Source of the DNA: Clostridium sp. BJN0013
Lineage (GTDB): Bacteria; Bacillota; Clostridia; Clostridiales; Clostridiaceae
Reading direction: 5' to 3'
Length of the DNA stretch: 64,000 nt
NCBI RefSeq assembly: GCF_040939125.1
Contig: NZ_CP162495.1
Span: 1,674,001 to 1,738,000 of the forward strand
In this document: positions 14,418 to 22,946 of the stretch, piece by piece
Layout: each line of letters starts with the position of its first letter
How positions within the stretch are numbered: the stretch's first letter is position 1
Translations under genes and position numbers: made by a program
Notes under the pieces: generated by a model
Seen by the model: the letters and a program-made list of their open reading frames with translations, nothing else
What the model was told of the DNA's origin: nothing
Database searches by the model: none

Positions 14418-14819
14418 ATGAACTGGACAGAGGAACAATACCAGGAATATCTCAAAAAGAGAGGGCAGAAGGTAGAGAAACCAAAAGTAAAAAGGCAGAA
14501 ATACAGGAATAAGGGTGTATGGCATGATGGAGTATATTTCAGGAGTCAGCTGGAGATGAAGAGGTACTGCCAGTTAAAACTTTTATTCTATGCTGGGGAA
14601 ATTGCAGGATTTATATTGCAACCGGAGTTTATTATTCAGGAGGGCAAAGAAGAGAAAAGAGCTATAACTTATACTGCTGATTTTCTGGTTTTGAATAATG
14701 ATGGTACCTACAGTGTTGAAGATACCAAAGGGTATGAAAGTCAGCAGTGGAGGAGAACGTACAAGCAGTTTAAATTGAGGTATCCAGATATTGATTTGAA
14801 AGTATTGAAAGAAGTGTGA
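14418..14819 (+). CDS. DUF1064-family nuclease-like protein
   Basis: 133 aa. Core YRNKGVWHDGVYFRSQLEMKR, then PEFIIQEG, ITYTADFLV and YSVEDTKGY, which fits a PD-(D/E)XK arrangement (E, D, E-x-K-like D-T-K). This family is common among phage early genes. Start ATG 14418 has a modest AGGAATGAAG site. An overlapping GTG ORF at 14345 is doubtful. Confidence 0.8.
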   Translation: MNWTEEQYQEYLKKRGQKVEKPKVKRQKYRNKGVWHDGVYFRSQLEMKRYCQLKLLFYAGEIAGFILQPEFIIQEGKEEKRAITYTADFLVLNNDGTYSVEDTKGYESQQWRRTYKQFKLRYPDIDLKVLKEV

Positions 14820-14821
14820 GT

Positions 14822-14965
14822 ATGGATAAGTCCAAGAAAATTCAAATAGATAGACTAGAAAAGAGCTTACAATGCCTAAAAGAAAAGCTATTACCAGATA
14901 GGCCAGAACAGTACAAGGCTATGGCTTCTGGATATATAAGACAAATTGAAGAATTGAGAAGGTGA
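14822..14965 (+). CDS. small helical protein
   Basis: 47 aa, charged and helical (IQIDRLEKSLQCLKEKLLP). Starts 2 bases after the DUF1064 stop. Its end (GAGAAGGTGA) carries the next gene's ribosome site. Function unknown. Confidence 0.5.
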   Translation: MDKSKKIQIDRLEKSLQCLKEKLLPDRPEQYKAMASGYIRQIEELRR

Positions 14966-14970
14966 ACGTA

Positions 14971-15291
14971 TTGAAACTAAAACTAATGGTACTTAGGAAG
15001 CTGATAGACAGTAAAGGTAATAAAATAGACAACCGTACAATGACCTGGGAGAATTGGAAAGATAAAGTTTTAGAAGAAGCAGGAGAGTTATGCAGAGCTC
15101 TCTCTTCTGGGAATAAGAAAGACATAATGGAAGAGGTGTTGGATGTTATTCAGGTGGGCATAGGAATTTTAGCGAAGTTGTTTAGAGAGAAAGTTGATAT
15201 ACCCCAAGGGCTTCATAGGCATAATAAAAAGCTTATAGATAGGGGTTGTGAGGCTTGTGGGGAGATTAGATTTAATGTTAGCAGGAAGTAG
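14971..15291 (+). CDS. MazG-like nucleotide pyrophosphohydrolase
   Basis: 106 aa from TTG 14971 after AGAAGGTGA. The all-alpha NTP-PPase motif EEAGELCRAL...DIMEEVLDVIQVG is present (E-E-x-x-E and E-x-x-D). Could trim the nucleotide pool or lower alarmone levels. A short C-terminal CEACGE-type pair may bind metal. Confidence 0.75.
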   Translation: MKLKLMVLRKLIDSKGNKIDNRTMTWENWKDKVLEEAGELCRALSSGNKKDIMEEVLDVIQVGIGILAKLFREKVDIPQGLHRHNKKLIDRGCEACGEIRFNVSRK

Positions 15292-15300
15292 GTGGGGAAA

Positions 15301-15999
15301 ATGAAATTATTAATTGGAAAAATTAAGAATGGTTGCAGTAAAGACTTGCAGGAACTAAGAGGAATTAAGCTAGTGGGATTTACAATAGACGAGGAAGATA
15401 AGAAATTACATGGAATCCATCCTATAAATTTAGGTGATATGGAAAAATTTTATAAGTTTAGTTTTGAAGGGCTTAAAAATGATATATCAGAGGATTATGA
15501 CTACTGTATATGGTATTTGCTTGGGGAAGATTGTGAATTTGTATCCAGTATAAATCTAAATGAATTAGAAGATATAAGAGAATTTACCAAGGAAGATGAT
15601 GAACTGTATGGAAAGAATCTTGAAGAGTTTAAGAAAATACACCACTTTTATGATATGGAGCAGCGAATCAAAGATGAAGAAAAAGCTGAAAATAAAGCCA
15701 ACGAAGAGTTCCTGAAAGAAAAGAAACAGAAAATTGAGGTGCGTGTTCGTGGTGAGACTGAAACAATAGATGCTGTGATATATAAGGGTTTTGGCATACA
15801 CAATCCATTGGGCATAGAAGATAGTTCTTTTAAAACCATAACAATTTTGGAAGGCGATAATAAAGGATTAGCCATGATACTTTATTGCAAAACCTCAAAG
15901 TGTGAAACTTTAATTGATGAGATGAGAGAATCTATAGGAGATAAGGCTGTTGCAAATGAAGATAGGGTTAAGTTAGCTGAAATAGTGAAGAAATATTAG
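15301..15999 (+). CDS. hypothetical phage protein
   Basis: 232 aa from ATG 15301 after AGGTGGGG. The middle is charged and helical. The C-terminal half (IEVRVRGETETIDAVIYKGF...) looks like a compact beta-rich domain. Not recognised. Confidence 0.55.
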   Translation: MKLLIGKIKNGCSKDLQELRGIKLVGFTIDEEDKKLHGIHPINLGDMEKFYKFSFEGLKNDISEDYDYCIWYLLGEDCEFVSSINLNELEDIREFTKEDDELYGKNLEEFKKIHHFYDMEQRIKDEEKAENKANEEFLKEKKQKIEVRVRGETETIDAVIYKGFGIHNPLGIEDSSFKTITILEGDNKGLAMILYCKTSKCETLIDEMRESIGDKAVANEDRVKLAEIVKKY

Positions 16000-16178
16000 A
16001 AGTTGATACGTACTTCAAATATTATATGATGAACCCAAACACTGGGGATTTGAGCATCCCCGGCACAAGGATTTATTATTGGAAAATGAAAATTAAAATG
16101 GAGATTAAAATAATACTTTAATAAACAGTATGTCCAAAATTAGATTTATTATACAGGGAATTTGAAGAAGGTGAGTAG

Positions 16179-16352
16179 ATGGAACATTTAATAAAATTGG
16201 GTTATACGTTTATAGGAGTATGGGCTTTAATTAGCATAGTTGGGATAATAGGCTTTTATATAGTTGTTAGGAATTGCAAGAAGGAAAGTGCAAAGAGCTA
16301 TAAGGAGTTTAAAAAGGAATGGGACAGGCATGGGAGGAGGTTAGAAAGATAA
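16179..16352 (+). CDS. small single-pass membrane protein
   Basis: 57 aa after GAAGAAGGTGAG. One hydrophobic helix (GVWALISIVGIIGFYIVV), then a basic cytoplasmic tail. The stop overlaps the next start (TAATG). Function unknown. The 180 bases before it contain only a CCGGCACAAGG segment and no clear gene. Confidence 0.5.
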   Translation: MEHLIKLGYTFIGVWALISIVGIIGFYIVVRNCKKESAKSYKEFKKEWDRHGRRLER

Positions 16353-16969
16353 TGGAAGTATTGATAGCAGAACGTAAACATATAGATTTAACCAAACACT
16401 GTAAAATAAGATATGTAGAGAGAGTGAAAGGAATAACTGGTGACTTTGCTGTTCAGGAATATATGATAGCCAATGATGAACGAATAATACAGGATGTAAA
16501 TAAGATATTCACTTATTCCGATTTCCTGATAGAGGGTAAGATTGGTGAGGATAAGGTAGTCAGGAGATTTTATGTGAAGGATGATATACTCCTTGTTTTA
16601 AGTAAAGACGAGTCTGTGATTGTTACACTTATTAAAGTAGACTTTGGGTTCCCTAGGAAAACTAACAGGGGAATTGTTAAGGACCTTCTGGAGGAAATAA
16701 ATTTACTGAAGGAAGATTTAGAGGAAAGTGAAAAATCTATAACCGATTATGTGAATGCTAGAAGTTTGGAAAGGGAAAGGTATTTCGATAAAATCCAACT
16801 GCTGCAGGAAGAAATTAATTCTCTTAGCTTAACCATAAAACAAATTGATGTTGATATAGAGAAGAAGAGGGAGAGTACCAAGGTTTCAAAACTTAAAATA
16901 AAGGAATATGTGAATATGATTTGCAATTCCAGGGCTTTTAAGGATGATTTGAAACAGATGGGTAAGTGA
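16352..16969 (+). CDS. hypothetical coiled-coil protein
   Basis: 205 aa from ATG 16352. The first half has TKHCKIRYVERVKGI and a compact alpha/beta look. Residues 110-180 are a long coiled coil (EINLLKEDLEESEKSI, LQEEINSLSLTIKQID). Not recognised. Translationally coupled to the membrane protein upstream. Confidence 0.55.
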   Translation: MEVLIAERKHIDLTKHCKIRYVERVKGITGDFAVQEYMIANDERIIQDVNKIFTYSDFLIEGKIGEDKVVRRFYVKDDILLVLSKDESVIVTLIKVDFGFPRKTNRGIVKDLLEEINLLKEDLEESEKSITDYVNARSLERERYFDKIQLLQEEINSLSLTIKQIDVDIEKKRESTKVSKLKIKEYVNMICNSRAFKDDLKQMGK

Positions 16970-17018
16970 GAGATATAAGGAATAGACATAATTAAATAAG
17001 TTCATGGGAGGGAACTGT

Positions 17019-17555
17019 ATGTTGGACAAAGAAACATTTAAAAGGACAGAAGGTAAGCTGTATGGCTATTTTAGAGATTTAAAAGAAATGGAAGCTTTGG
17101 AACTGGAATGCAAAGACCTTCAAGATCAGGAAGAGAGTATTCAATGGGATATAAAGCACTGTAATGTATATGTTGTTGCAGACAGCCACATGAGCCCTAG
17201 TTTTAGTGAAAAGGTACAGACAAGCCCTACAGGAGAAAGTACAGCAGAAAAAGGAATTGTTAGAGAAATTGAAAAGCTTGAGGATGAACTTGAGTATGTT
17301 GGAAGAAAGCTCCGTAAGAATATGGCCAGAATAAGGCAGTTAAAAAGAAATACAGCTCCGTTGAAGAAAGTACTGACAGTCCCTCCACTATCAGAAGAAA
17401 TCATGCAATTCATTATTTATAAGTACAAGCTAAACAAGGGCGTCGGGTGGATAGCAACTGAAATGTATGGTGGTGTGAGAAGTACTGCCTACAGGTGGCG
17501 AGAGGACATACTGGAGGATATTGTGAAGTGGGAAAGGGTGTATAAAGTTGGATAG
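17019..17555 (+). CDS. late-gene regulator candidate with C-terminal HTH
   Basis: 178 aa from ATG 17019 after GGGAGGGAACTGT. A helical N-terminus is followed by a C-terminal sigma-region-4-like HTH (MQFIIYKYKLNKGVGWIATEM and STAYRWREDIL). The place before the terminase block matches ArpU/RinA-type late activators. The family is inferred from pattern and position. Confidence 0.55.
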   Translation: MLDKETFKRTEGKLYGYFRDLKEMEALELECKDLQDQEESIQWDIKHCNVYVVADSHMSPSFSEKVQTSPTGESTAEKGIVREIEKLEDELEYVGRKLRKNMARIRQLKRNTAPLKKVLTVPPLSEEIMQFIIYKYKLNKGVGWIATEMYGGVRSTAYRWREDILEDIVKWERVYKVG

Positions 17556-17620
17556 ACATAATGTTGACAATATATATTATAATATAATTAGCTTTTTAAT
17601 CGTGAAAGGAGAATTTTGAT

Positions 17621-18208
17621 ATGTATGATAGTGACATAAGATCATTTTTGTATAGAGATTTTTCAAAAGAACCAATGTATGTAAATGATACTAGCACTAT
17701 CGTTGTGCCTGAAATGAGCATATTAAACGGCTATGTTAGGATAGACATAGCCGTAATCAATGGTTTATTTCATGGATATGAAATAAAAAGTGATATGGAT
17801 ACCTTGCAAAGGTTGCCTAGACAATCAGAATATTATAGTAAAGTTTTTGATAGAATGGTATTAGTAACAACCAAGAAATATGTGAATGAAGTAAAGAAAA
17901 TAATACCCAAATGGTGGGGAATTAAATACTATAATGAAAATAAAGAGCTTAAAACTGTTAGAAAAGGACGTATTAATAACAAAGTAGATCCATTTTCAAG
18001 ACTAACTATTTTATGGAAGGACGAACTTATAGAACTAATTGCTAGATATACAGACAAAAAATATAAGAGCAAAACAAAACGTGCTCTTATAGATATGATT
18101 TTAAAAGAAGTTCCAAATAATGAAATAATAGATTATACAAGGACTATAATTAAACTTAGATATAATTGGAGAGCTGTTTCAATATTACAGCTATGTGGTG
18201 AGCAGTAG
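17621..18208 (+). CDS. sce7726-family protein (PD-(D/E)XK nuclease-like)
   Basis: 195 aa. RIDIAVINGLFHGYEIKSD supplies the D and E-x-K of a restriction-like nuclease fold, then RLPRQSEYYSKVFDRMVLV. Its own AT-rich promoter region (TTGACA at 17564) precedes it. The 3' end overlaps the convergent beta-family gene by 53 bp. The pair lies between early and late genes, a usual site for phage cargo. Confidence 0.75.
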   Translation: MYDSDIRSFLYRDFSKEPMYVNDTSTIVVPEMSILNGYVRIDIAVINGLFHGYEIKSDMDTLQRLPRQSEYYSKVFDRMVLVTTKKYVNEVKKIIPKWWGIKYYNENKELKTVRKGRINNKVDPFSRLTILWKDELIELIARYTDKKYKSKTKRALIDMILKEVPNNEIIDYTRTIIKLRYNWRAVSILQLCGEQ

Positions 18209-19169
18209 AAATTGTAACCCAATCTCTGCTTCTACCAGGACCTTTTTTATTAATAGATTTGGTGTATATTTGATTATCTCCATATGAAAAGTCTTTTCCG
18301 TAGAAAAAATTGGAATTAACTATTTTAGCACACATGTCAAAAACTGAAACAATATAAGTATTTTTTATCCTGTCTTTTTTACCCTTTTGTACATAATAAA
18401 AATTATCAGTTGTATATTTTATTTTTGGCAGAATGCCATATTGAAGTTTTGAAAAGTCCATTTCTGTATCTGTAAATTTATTAACACCGTAGTCAGAATA
18501 TATTAGTTTGTCCATTAAGTTTTTATATTCGGGGAGATTTAAAGCTTTATTAAATATACTAAATTCATATCTTTTATACGATTTTTCTTCACCTGCTTCT
18601 AAGGTACTTAAATTTTGGGGAAATGATGTAGATGAAATGATTATTTTGTTTATGTTATCATGATATTGTTCCAATTGGTGTAATACTTGATTTAATGCTA
18701 CGTATTTTAAAGAAGCTGATTCCATATCTTGAACAAAAATTAAATCTAATATTATATCAATTTTTAAATTTGTTTCTTTTTTAAATATGTTTTTAAAAAA
18801 TTCGGTATAGCTTAAAGAATCAAGAGGTTCAGGAATTGCTAATCTTATACATATTTCATCAAATTGGTCTTCTATAGAAGAAATGCTATTAAATAAATCA
18901 TCAATATAAAATATAGGAATTATGTGCAGTGGTTTATTTCTTGAAGTTAATTTTTTATAAAAGTTAATATCTGTTTCCTCATAATGAGAAGTATCAATAA
19001 AAGCGTGCTCTAAGCCTGTTTCTTGTATTTGACTTAGCAAACTATTTGCATCTATTGCATCTACTAATTCAATTACAGGGAAAATTTTTTCAATCTGTTC
19101 TTTGCTCAACTTTTTGATAGAATCTTTTTCACCTGGCTTCCATTTTAATATAGGAACATATTTAATCAT
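18156..19169 (-). CDS. beta-family protein (T4 beta-like)
   Basis: 337 aa with GGAGGGATAAAA before ATG. The start MIKYVPILKWKPGEKDSIKKL and the later IFPVIELVDAI segment match the phage T4 beta-protein family, whose biochemical role is unknown. Convergent with and overlapping the sce7726 gene. The two families are often neighbours (general recollection), which suggests a functional pair. Confidence 0.75.
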   Translation of the reverse strand: MIKYVPILKWKPGEKDSIKKLSKEQIEKIFPVIELVDAIDANSLLSQIQETGLEHAFIDTSHYEETDINFYKKLTSRNKPLHIIPIFYIDDLFNSISSIEDQFDEICIRLAIPEPLDSLSYTEFFKNIFKKETNLKIDIILDLIFVQDMESASLKYVALNQVLHQLEQYHDNINKIIISSTSFPQNLSTLEAGEEKSYKRYEFSIFNKALNLPEYKNLMDKLIYSDYGVNKFTDTEMDFSKLQYGILPKIKYTTDNFYYVQKGKKDRIKNTYIVSVFDMCAKIVNSNFFYGKDFSYGDNQIYTKSINKKGPGRSRDWVTISTAHHIAVILKQLSNYI

Positions 19170-19284
19170 TTTTATCCCTCCTGTTTTTAATAAATATTAT
19201 TAAACCAACTTTAAAGTATAAAATTTATTTATTTTAATAGTAGATTAAAATGTAAAATTATGCAATAGACAGCAAAAAAATCGT

Positions 19285-19339
19285 GAGACAAAAATGAGAC
19301 AGATTTGAGACAAAAATAGGACAAAGTTGGGACAAAATT
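19285..19339. repeat. five 11-bp tandem repeats (GAGACAAAAnT type)
   Basis: Units start at 19285, 19296, 19307, 19318 and 19329: GAGACAAAA, GAGACAGAT, GAGACAAAA, AGGACAAAG and GGGACAAAA, each followed by AT or TT. The spacing is exactly 11 bp, about one helical turn, so a protein would bind one face. Candidate packaging (pac/cos) or regulatory site. Confidence 0.6.
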
Positions 19340-19440
19340 CATCTAAAAGTGTTATATACTATATATAGTCGATTATGGTTAAAATGAAAAATTGCAAACT
19401 GCATTGCAATAACTCATATACAAACTCTCCCTTAAAATAA

Positions 19441-19554
19441 ACCTCTAGCCCCGAGGTTAAATGGGGCTGCCAATACGGGAAACCGTAAATAAAAATTATA
19501 CTATATATGTGTGTATATCAGAAGGTAGGCACTGTTAAATCAGTGCTTATTTTG
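19441..19554 (+). ncRNA. structured non-coding segment 1
   Basis: Hairpins: AGCCCC/GGGGCT (19447-19452, 19463-19468), ACGG-GAAA-CCGT (19475-19486) and a terminator-like GCACTG/CAGTGC (19529-19546) followed by TTATTTTG. No ORF with a ribosome site. Suggests a short RNA ending at the last hairpin. Family not recognised. Confidence 0.4.
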
Positions 19555-19619
19555 TATATTGTTTACAAATAGTTATTACATAGGACATTAATTTGTAACA
19601 AATACCGTATATAATAAAT

Positions 19620-19796
19620 ATTGTAAATGGCTTAAAATTAGTATCCCACGACATATAAATTTAAGCCAGTGTCTGTGGTTGCAGGGCACTTTAAACTTAA
19701 AATGCAACCGCCAGAAGTTCGTATACTAAATAATAGTCTCCTTTAAAAATAATGTAAGAAATAAGCACCCGTCATCTAGGGTGCTTATTTTTGTTG
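19620..19796 (+). ncRNA. structured non-coding segment 2 with strong terminator
   Basis: Stem GGTTGCA/TGCAACC (19677-19713 region) followed by CGCCAGAAG, then a strong terminator AATAAGCACCC/GGGTGCTTATT with T-run (to 19796). Like segment 1 it has structure and a terminator but no coding sequence. The remaining 19170-19896 stretch holds the repeat array and AT-rich DNA. Confidence 0.4.
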
Positions 19797-19896
19797 GAAA
19801 AAGTCAAATTATTTGAATATTGTGGATAATGTGTATAACTTGTGGATAATTTGTAGAAATAGAGCATAAAATAATAGGTTAAGGGAAGTGAGAGGT

Positions 19897-20049
19897 ATGA
19901 AGATAAGAGAAATCCTGAAAGAAAAGCTTAACCAAGATAAAAAATTAAATAAAGGTAAATCCAGGAGAGGCGAATACCTCTCCTTTTATGATGTAGAAAA
20001 ATTGATGAGGCATGAGTGCTACAGGAGGGTCAAGGGTGTTTTAAGGTAG
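19897..20049 (+). CDS. small basic protein
   Basis: 50 aa after AAGTGAGAGGT. Basic, with SRRGEYLSFYDVEKLMRHECYRRV. Clostridial phages carry similar short proteins near terminase (recollection). Function unknown. Confidence 0.45.
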   Translation: MKIREILKEKLNQDKKLNKGKSRRGEYLSFYDVEKLMRHECYRRVKGVLR

Positions 20050-20094
20050 AAATAAATATTATACATAAATATATAAAAGAGAGGTGGATATAAA

Positions 20095-20262
20095 ATGAAT
20101 TTAGAATCAATACCTACTAAAAAATTAATAAAGGAATTAAAAAGAAGAAAAGAAGCTAATATTTATGAAGTGAGTGATAATAGTCCTTATTATATATTAA
20201 TACCTAACTTGATAGATGTGATAAATAATGGTTCTGCTACTATAATTGAGATTCACAAATAA
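20095..20262 (+). CDS. small hypothetical protein
   Basis: 55 aa after GAGAGGTGGATATAAA. Mixed helix/strand pattern. Convergent with the 242-aa gene, sharing the terminator between them. Function unknown. Confidence 0.45.
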   Translation: MNLESIPTKKLIKELKRRKEANIYEVSDNSPYYILIPNLIDVINNGSATIIEIHK

Positions 20263-20273
20263 CTAGATAAGTA

Positions 20274-20302
20274 AAGCAGGACAGTACAAATGTCCTGCTT
20301 TA
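20274..20302. terminator. bidirectional terminator
   Basis: AAAGCAGGACA / TGTCCTGCTTT stem with 7-base loop between two convergent genes. The tails are T-rich rightward and A-rich on the other strand. Confidence 0.7.
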
Positions 20303-20304
20303 CT

Positions 20305-21009
20305 TTAGTAATGATATTTAATTGTAAGCAATGGATCTTGTTGCCAAAAAGCATGCAAAAATGTTCTGTTTTCAATATTATCTTGTTTAATTGCCTGAGA
20401 CGCTGAATTAGGAGCATTTTGACTCCAAGTTCCTGTAACGTTACTAGGAGCTACAGGAGGATCAAAAGGCATAGCAATTATAGCATGAATTTTGCTACCA
20501 TTTTGCATAGAGAATGAAGCCATTGGTACTAAATTTTCTAATACAAATAAACCAGTATTATCTTTATTTATTGGTTTTGTAAATGAAAATTTGATTAATT
20601 TTGTTCCAGCAGGTATATCCTGTGAAGTCGTATATTGTGATAATTCGTAAATTTTATTGACTAATTCTTGAAGTATGCTTCTATTGTCAATAGCAGGATT
20701 CTGTAAGTACTGATCAGAAGCAGCCTTATATTGTTGCTTTAATTTTTCCAATGCTCCACTATCTATACCATCAAGAGTATACTGTAATTCAGCACCATTT
20801 TCTGTTGTCATTTTCGGTGACCACAATTCATCAGATTTCGGCAATAAAAACTTTCGAGAACTTTCCAGAGGATTTTTTAATCTTATTATGGTGGTAATCC
20901 TTGCAACATCATAGGCTTGACCAAATTGACTTGTTGGAGCGATATCAATATTTACTGCTTCTGAAACTATAGGTACGCTGATAGTCGGAGAAACTGGAGT
21001 TATGGCCAT
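20305..21009 (-). CDS. unknown protein on the opposite strand (cargo)
   Basis: 234 aa from ATG 21009 after GGAGGTCTTTAT. No signal peptide or obvious membrane helix. The sequence looks beta-rich (TTIIRLKNPLESSRKFLLP, GTKLIKFSFTKPI, SKIHAIIAMPFDPP). Not recognised. Antisense to phage late transcription with its own terminator, so probably an expressed moron. Confidence 0.55.
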   Translation of the reverse strand: MAITPVSPTISVPIVSEAVNIDIAPTSQFGQAYDVARITTIIRLKNPLESSRKFLLPKSDELWSPKMTTENGAELQYTLDGIDSGALEKLKQQYKAASDQYLQNPAIDNRSILQELVNKIYELSQYTTSQDIPAGTKLIKFSFTKPINKDNTGLFVLENLVPMASFSMQNGSKIHAIIAMPFDPPVAPSNVTGTWSQNAPNSASQAIKQDNIENRTFLHAFWQQDPLLTIKYHY

Positions 21010-21212
21010 ATAAAGACCTCCTTTGTATTTCAAAATATTGTAAGTAGACTATATTTGCTTACTTTTGTAAAAATAATGTTATATTACCTCCTTTTAATAT
21101 AATATTCAACATAAAATATTGATATTCCTCTAAAATATAGAAATAATGTGGATAAATTATGAAGGATATTTGCTATTTTTGTAGAAATATTATACAAAAG
21201 GAGATGATATTA

Positions 21213-21280
21213 ATGGCAACACTAAAACTTATTAGCGTAATAATAGCTGTAATTGTAGGTACGAATCAATTATTAGAGAT
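21213..21280 (+). pseudogene. small hydrophobic peptide ORF, 3' end displaced by IS110
   Basis: ATG 21213 after AAAGGAGATGATATTA. Reads MATLKLISVIIAVIVGTNQL and then LEI before entering the element. Removing the element restores a stop that overlaps the next ATG (TTATGA). A short membrane peptide, unknown. Confidence 0.4.
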
Positions 21281-21374
21281 TAACTTGAAAGAAATTCAGG
21301 TGTTTTTGAACATGACAAAAAGACCTATTAAAATGAGGTCAAAAAAAGAGACTTATATTATTTATAATTAAAAA

Positions 21375-22646
21375 TCAACTTATTTTCGGTGATATCTCTT
21401 GACTTACTTTTGTTACTTCAAAGCCTTGAGCTTGAAGAAATAAAATAATTCTATCTATATCAGGTTGAAAATGTCGAGAAGTGTTTTCTCTTTTTAGATA
21501 TTTTTCATAAATAGAATTATCAAAGGCTTCATTTTTTAAAAGCATATTATAAATACAGGTTAAAAGCATTCTTGCTATAGCAATAATTGCTCTTTTGTGC
21601 CCACGTCTTTTCTTTATACTTTCATAACGATATTTAAAGTATGGGCAGGACTTGTTTTTTATTGCTGCATTAGCACACTGAATAAGTATTGGCTTTAAAT
21701 AAGCTCCGGCACGGCTTATACGAACACTTTTCTTTTTGCCAGCACTTTCATTATTTTGTGGTGTAAGACCTGCCCAAGAACACAGATGTTTAGCATCTGG
21801 AAAGACTGACATATCCACTCCAATTTCAGAAATTATAGTTGTAGCAGATTGTGTAGTTATCCCAGGGGCAGAAGCAATAAGCTCAATTTGTGACTTAAAT
21901 TCACTTGAAATTAATGAAATGGCAGTATCAAGTTGAGAAATACAATTGTTAATATAATCATAATGATTCAAGCATACAGACATCTTTGCTGTTTGATTTT
22001 TAGAGATGCTTCCTTGCATAGCAATCTTAATTTCGTCAGCCTTAGATAACATACTCTTGTGTAGAAATTGAGTATAGTCTATATCTAATTTATCAGGATG
22101 CTCCATGGCATATTTAATTATAGCTGATGATGATTTACCAAAGGTATCTGATACTACGCTTGAAATCATGATATTTGAAACTGTTAATGAATTTTGGAAT
22201 CTGTTTTTCTCACTTGAACGGAAATTTGTAAGTTTAAAGCGATAGCGCATAAGGTCTCGTAGTTCTCTTATGGCCTTTGGAGGAATAAAACTTCCTTTAA
22301 CTAATCCATGCTTATGTAAGTCTGCAAGCCATAGAGAATCTTTTTTATCAGTTTTTTTGCCGGGAATGTTTTTAACGTACTTTGGGTTAGCCAGAGTAAT
22401 ATTACAGGAATCTTCAAGTATGTTATAGATAGGTATCCAGTACTTTCCGGTGCTTTCCATACAAACTTCTTTACAGTTATGCTCAGATAACCACTCTTTT
22501 AAATGGAAAAGATTCTTTGAGTAAGTACTGAATTGTTTGGTTGCATAGGTAGTGATGTTATTCTCATTGGTTGATGTTACAGTTGCAACTACAAATTTTT
22601 TGTGAACATCAATACCGCAACAAATAGGATAAACGATTTTTAACAT
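21375..22646 (-). CDS. IS110-family DEDD transposase, copy B
   Basis: 423 aa, identical to copy A except Pro instead of Ser at residue 7 (base difference at 22628). All DEDD and C-terminal serine-domain motifs are intact, so it may still be active. Confidence 0.95.
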   Translation of the reverse strand: MLKIVYPICCGIDVHKKFVVATVTSTNENNITTYATKQFSTYSKNLFHLKEWLSEHNCKEVCMESTGKYWIPIYNILEDSCNITLANPKYVKNIPGKKTDKKDSLWLADLHKHGLVKGSFIPPKAIRELRDLMRYRFKLTNFRSSEKNRFQNSLTVSNIMISSVVSDTFGKSSSAIIKYAMEHPDKLDIDYTQFLHKSMLSKADEIKIAMQGSISKNQTAKMSVCLNHYDYINNCISQLDTAISLISSEFKSQIELIASAPGITTQSATTIISEIGVDMSVFPDAKHLCSWAGLTPQNNESAGKKKSVRISRAGAYLKPILIQCANAAIKNKSCPYFKYRYESIKKRRGHKRAIIAIARMLLTCIYNMLLKNEAFDNSIYEKYLKRENTSRHFQPDIDRIILFLQAQGFEVTKVSQEISPKIS

Positions 22647-22923
22647 TTATATCACCTACAAATAAAAAAATAAAGTACACAGGTGTTGACTGAATACTCA
22701 TACTTTTAAACGGTCTTTGTTTAAACAAAGATTAACTTACGTGCCCTAGGGCACACTTATTTGTACTTAAAAGAGTAATCGGCACATGTTATTATACGGA
22801 TTACAGTGAAGTGCAATCACACTCACCCCGCCGTGCTCTGTAGTACACCTGTATACTTGTCTATATTATTCACAGTAATTGGTAATTTTAATCACTCTTT
22901 CATTAATTTTTGTGCCTTGAGCA
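22647..22923 (-). ncRNA. candidate bridge RNA region of IS110 copy B
   Basis: Same sequence as 4455-4731 on the opposite strand. The guide-loop hairpin lies at 22775-22804 and the palindrome at 22714-22731. The flanking target at this second site again contains ATAATAACA at the left end, matching the loop. Confidence 0.5.
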
Positions 22924-22946
22924 CAGCGAAAGGAATGAATGTTATT

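Larger units (their letters stand above)
21288..22939 (-). mobile_element. IS110-family insertion sequence, copy B
   Basis: Reverse-oriented twin of the element at 4439-6090. The identical block is 21281-22949. Where I compared them, the two differ only at one base in transposase codon 7. Proposed CA cores lie at 21286-21287 and 22940-22941 (read on the element strand). Inserted between a small peptide gene and a 97-aa gene. Near-identity means recent transposition or conversion. Confidence 0.75.

Noticed and set aside
14345-14509. GTG-started ORF overlapping the DUF1064 gene
   Set aside because: Mostly antithetic frame to a recognised family; only the first 25 codons lie outside it and there is no clear support.
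19441-19554. Considered a c-di-GMP riboswitch
   Set aside because: The conserved core bases of the known c-di-GMP classes are not present; left as unassigned structured RNA.
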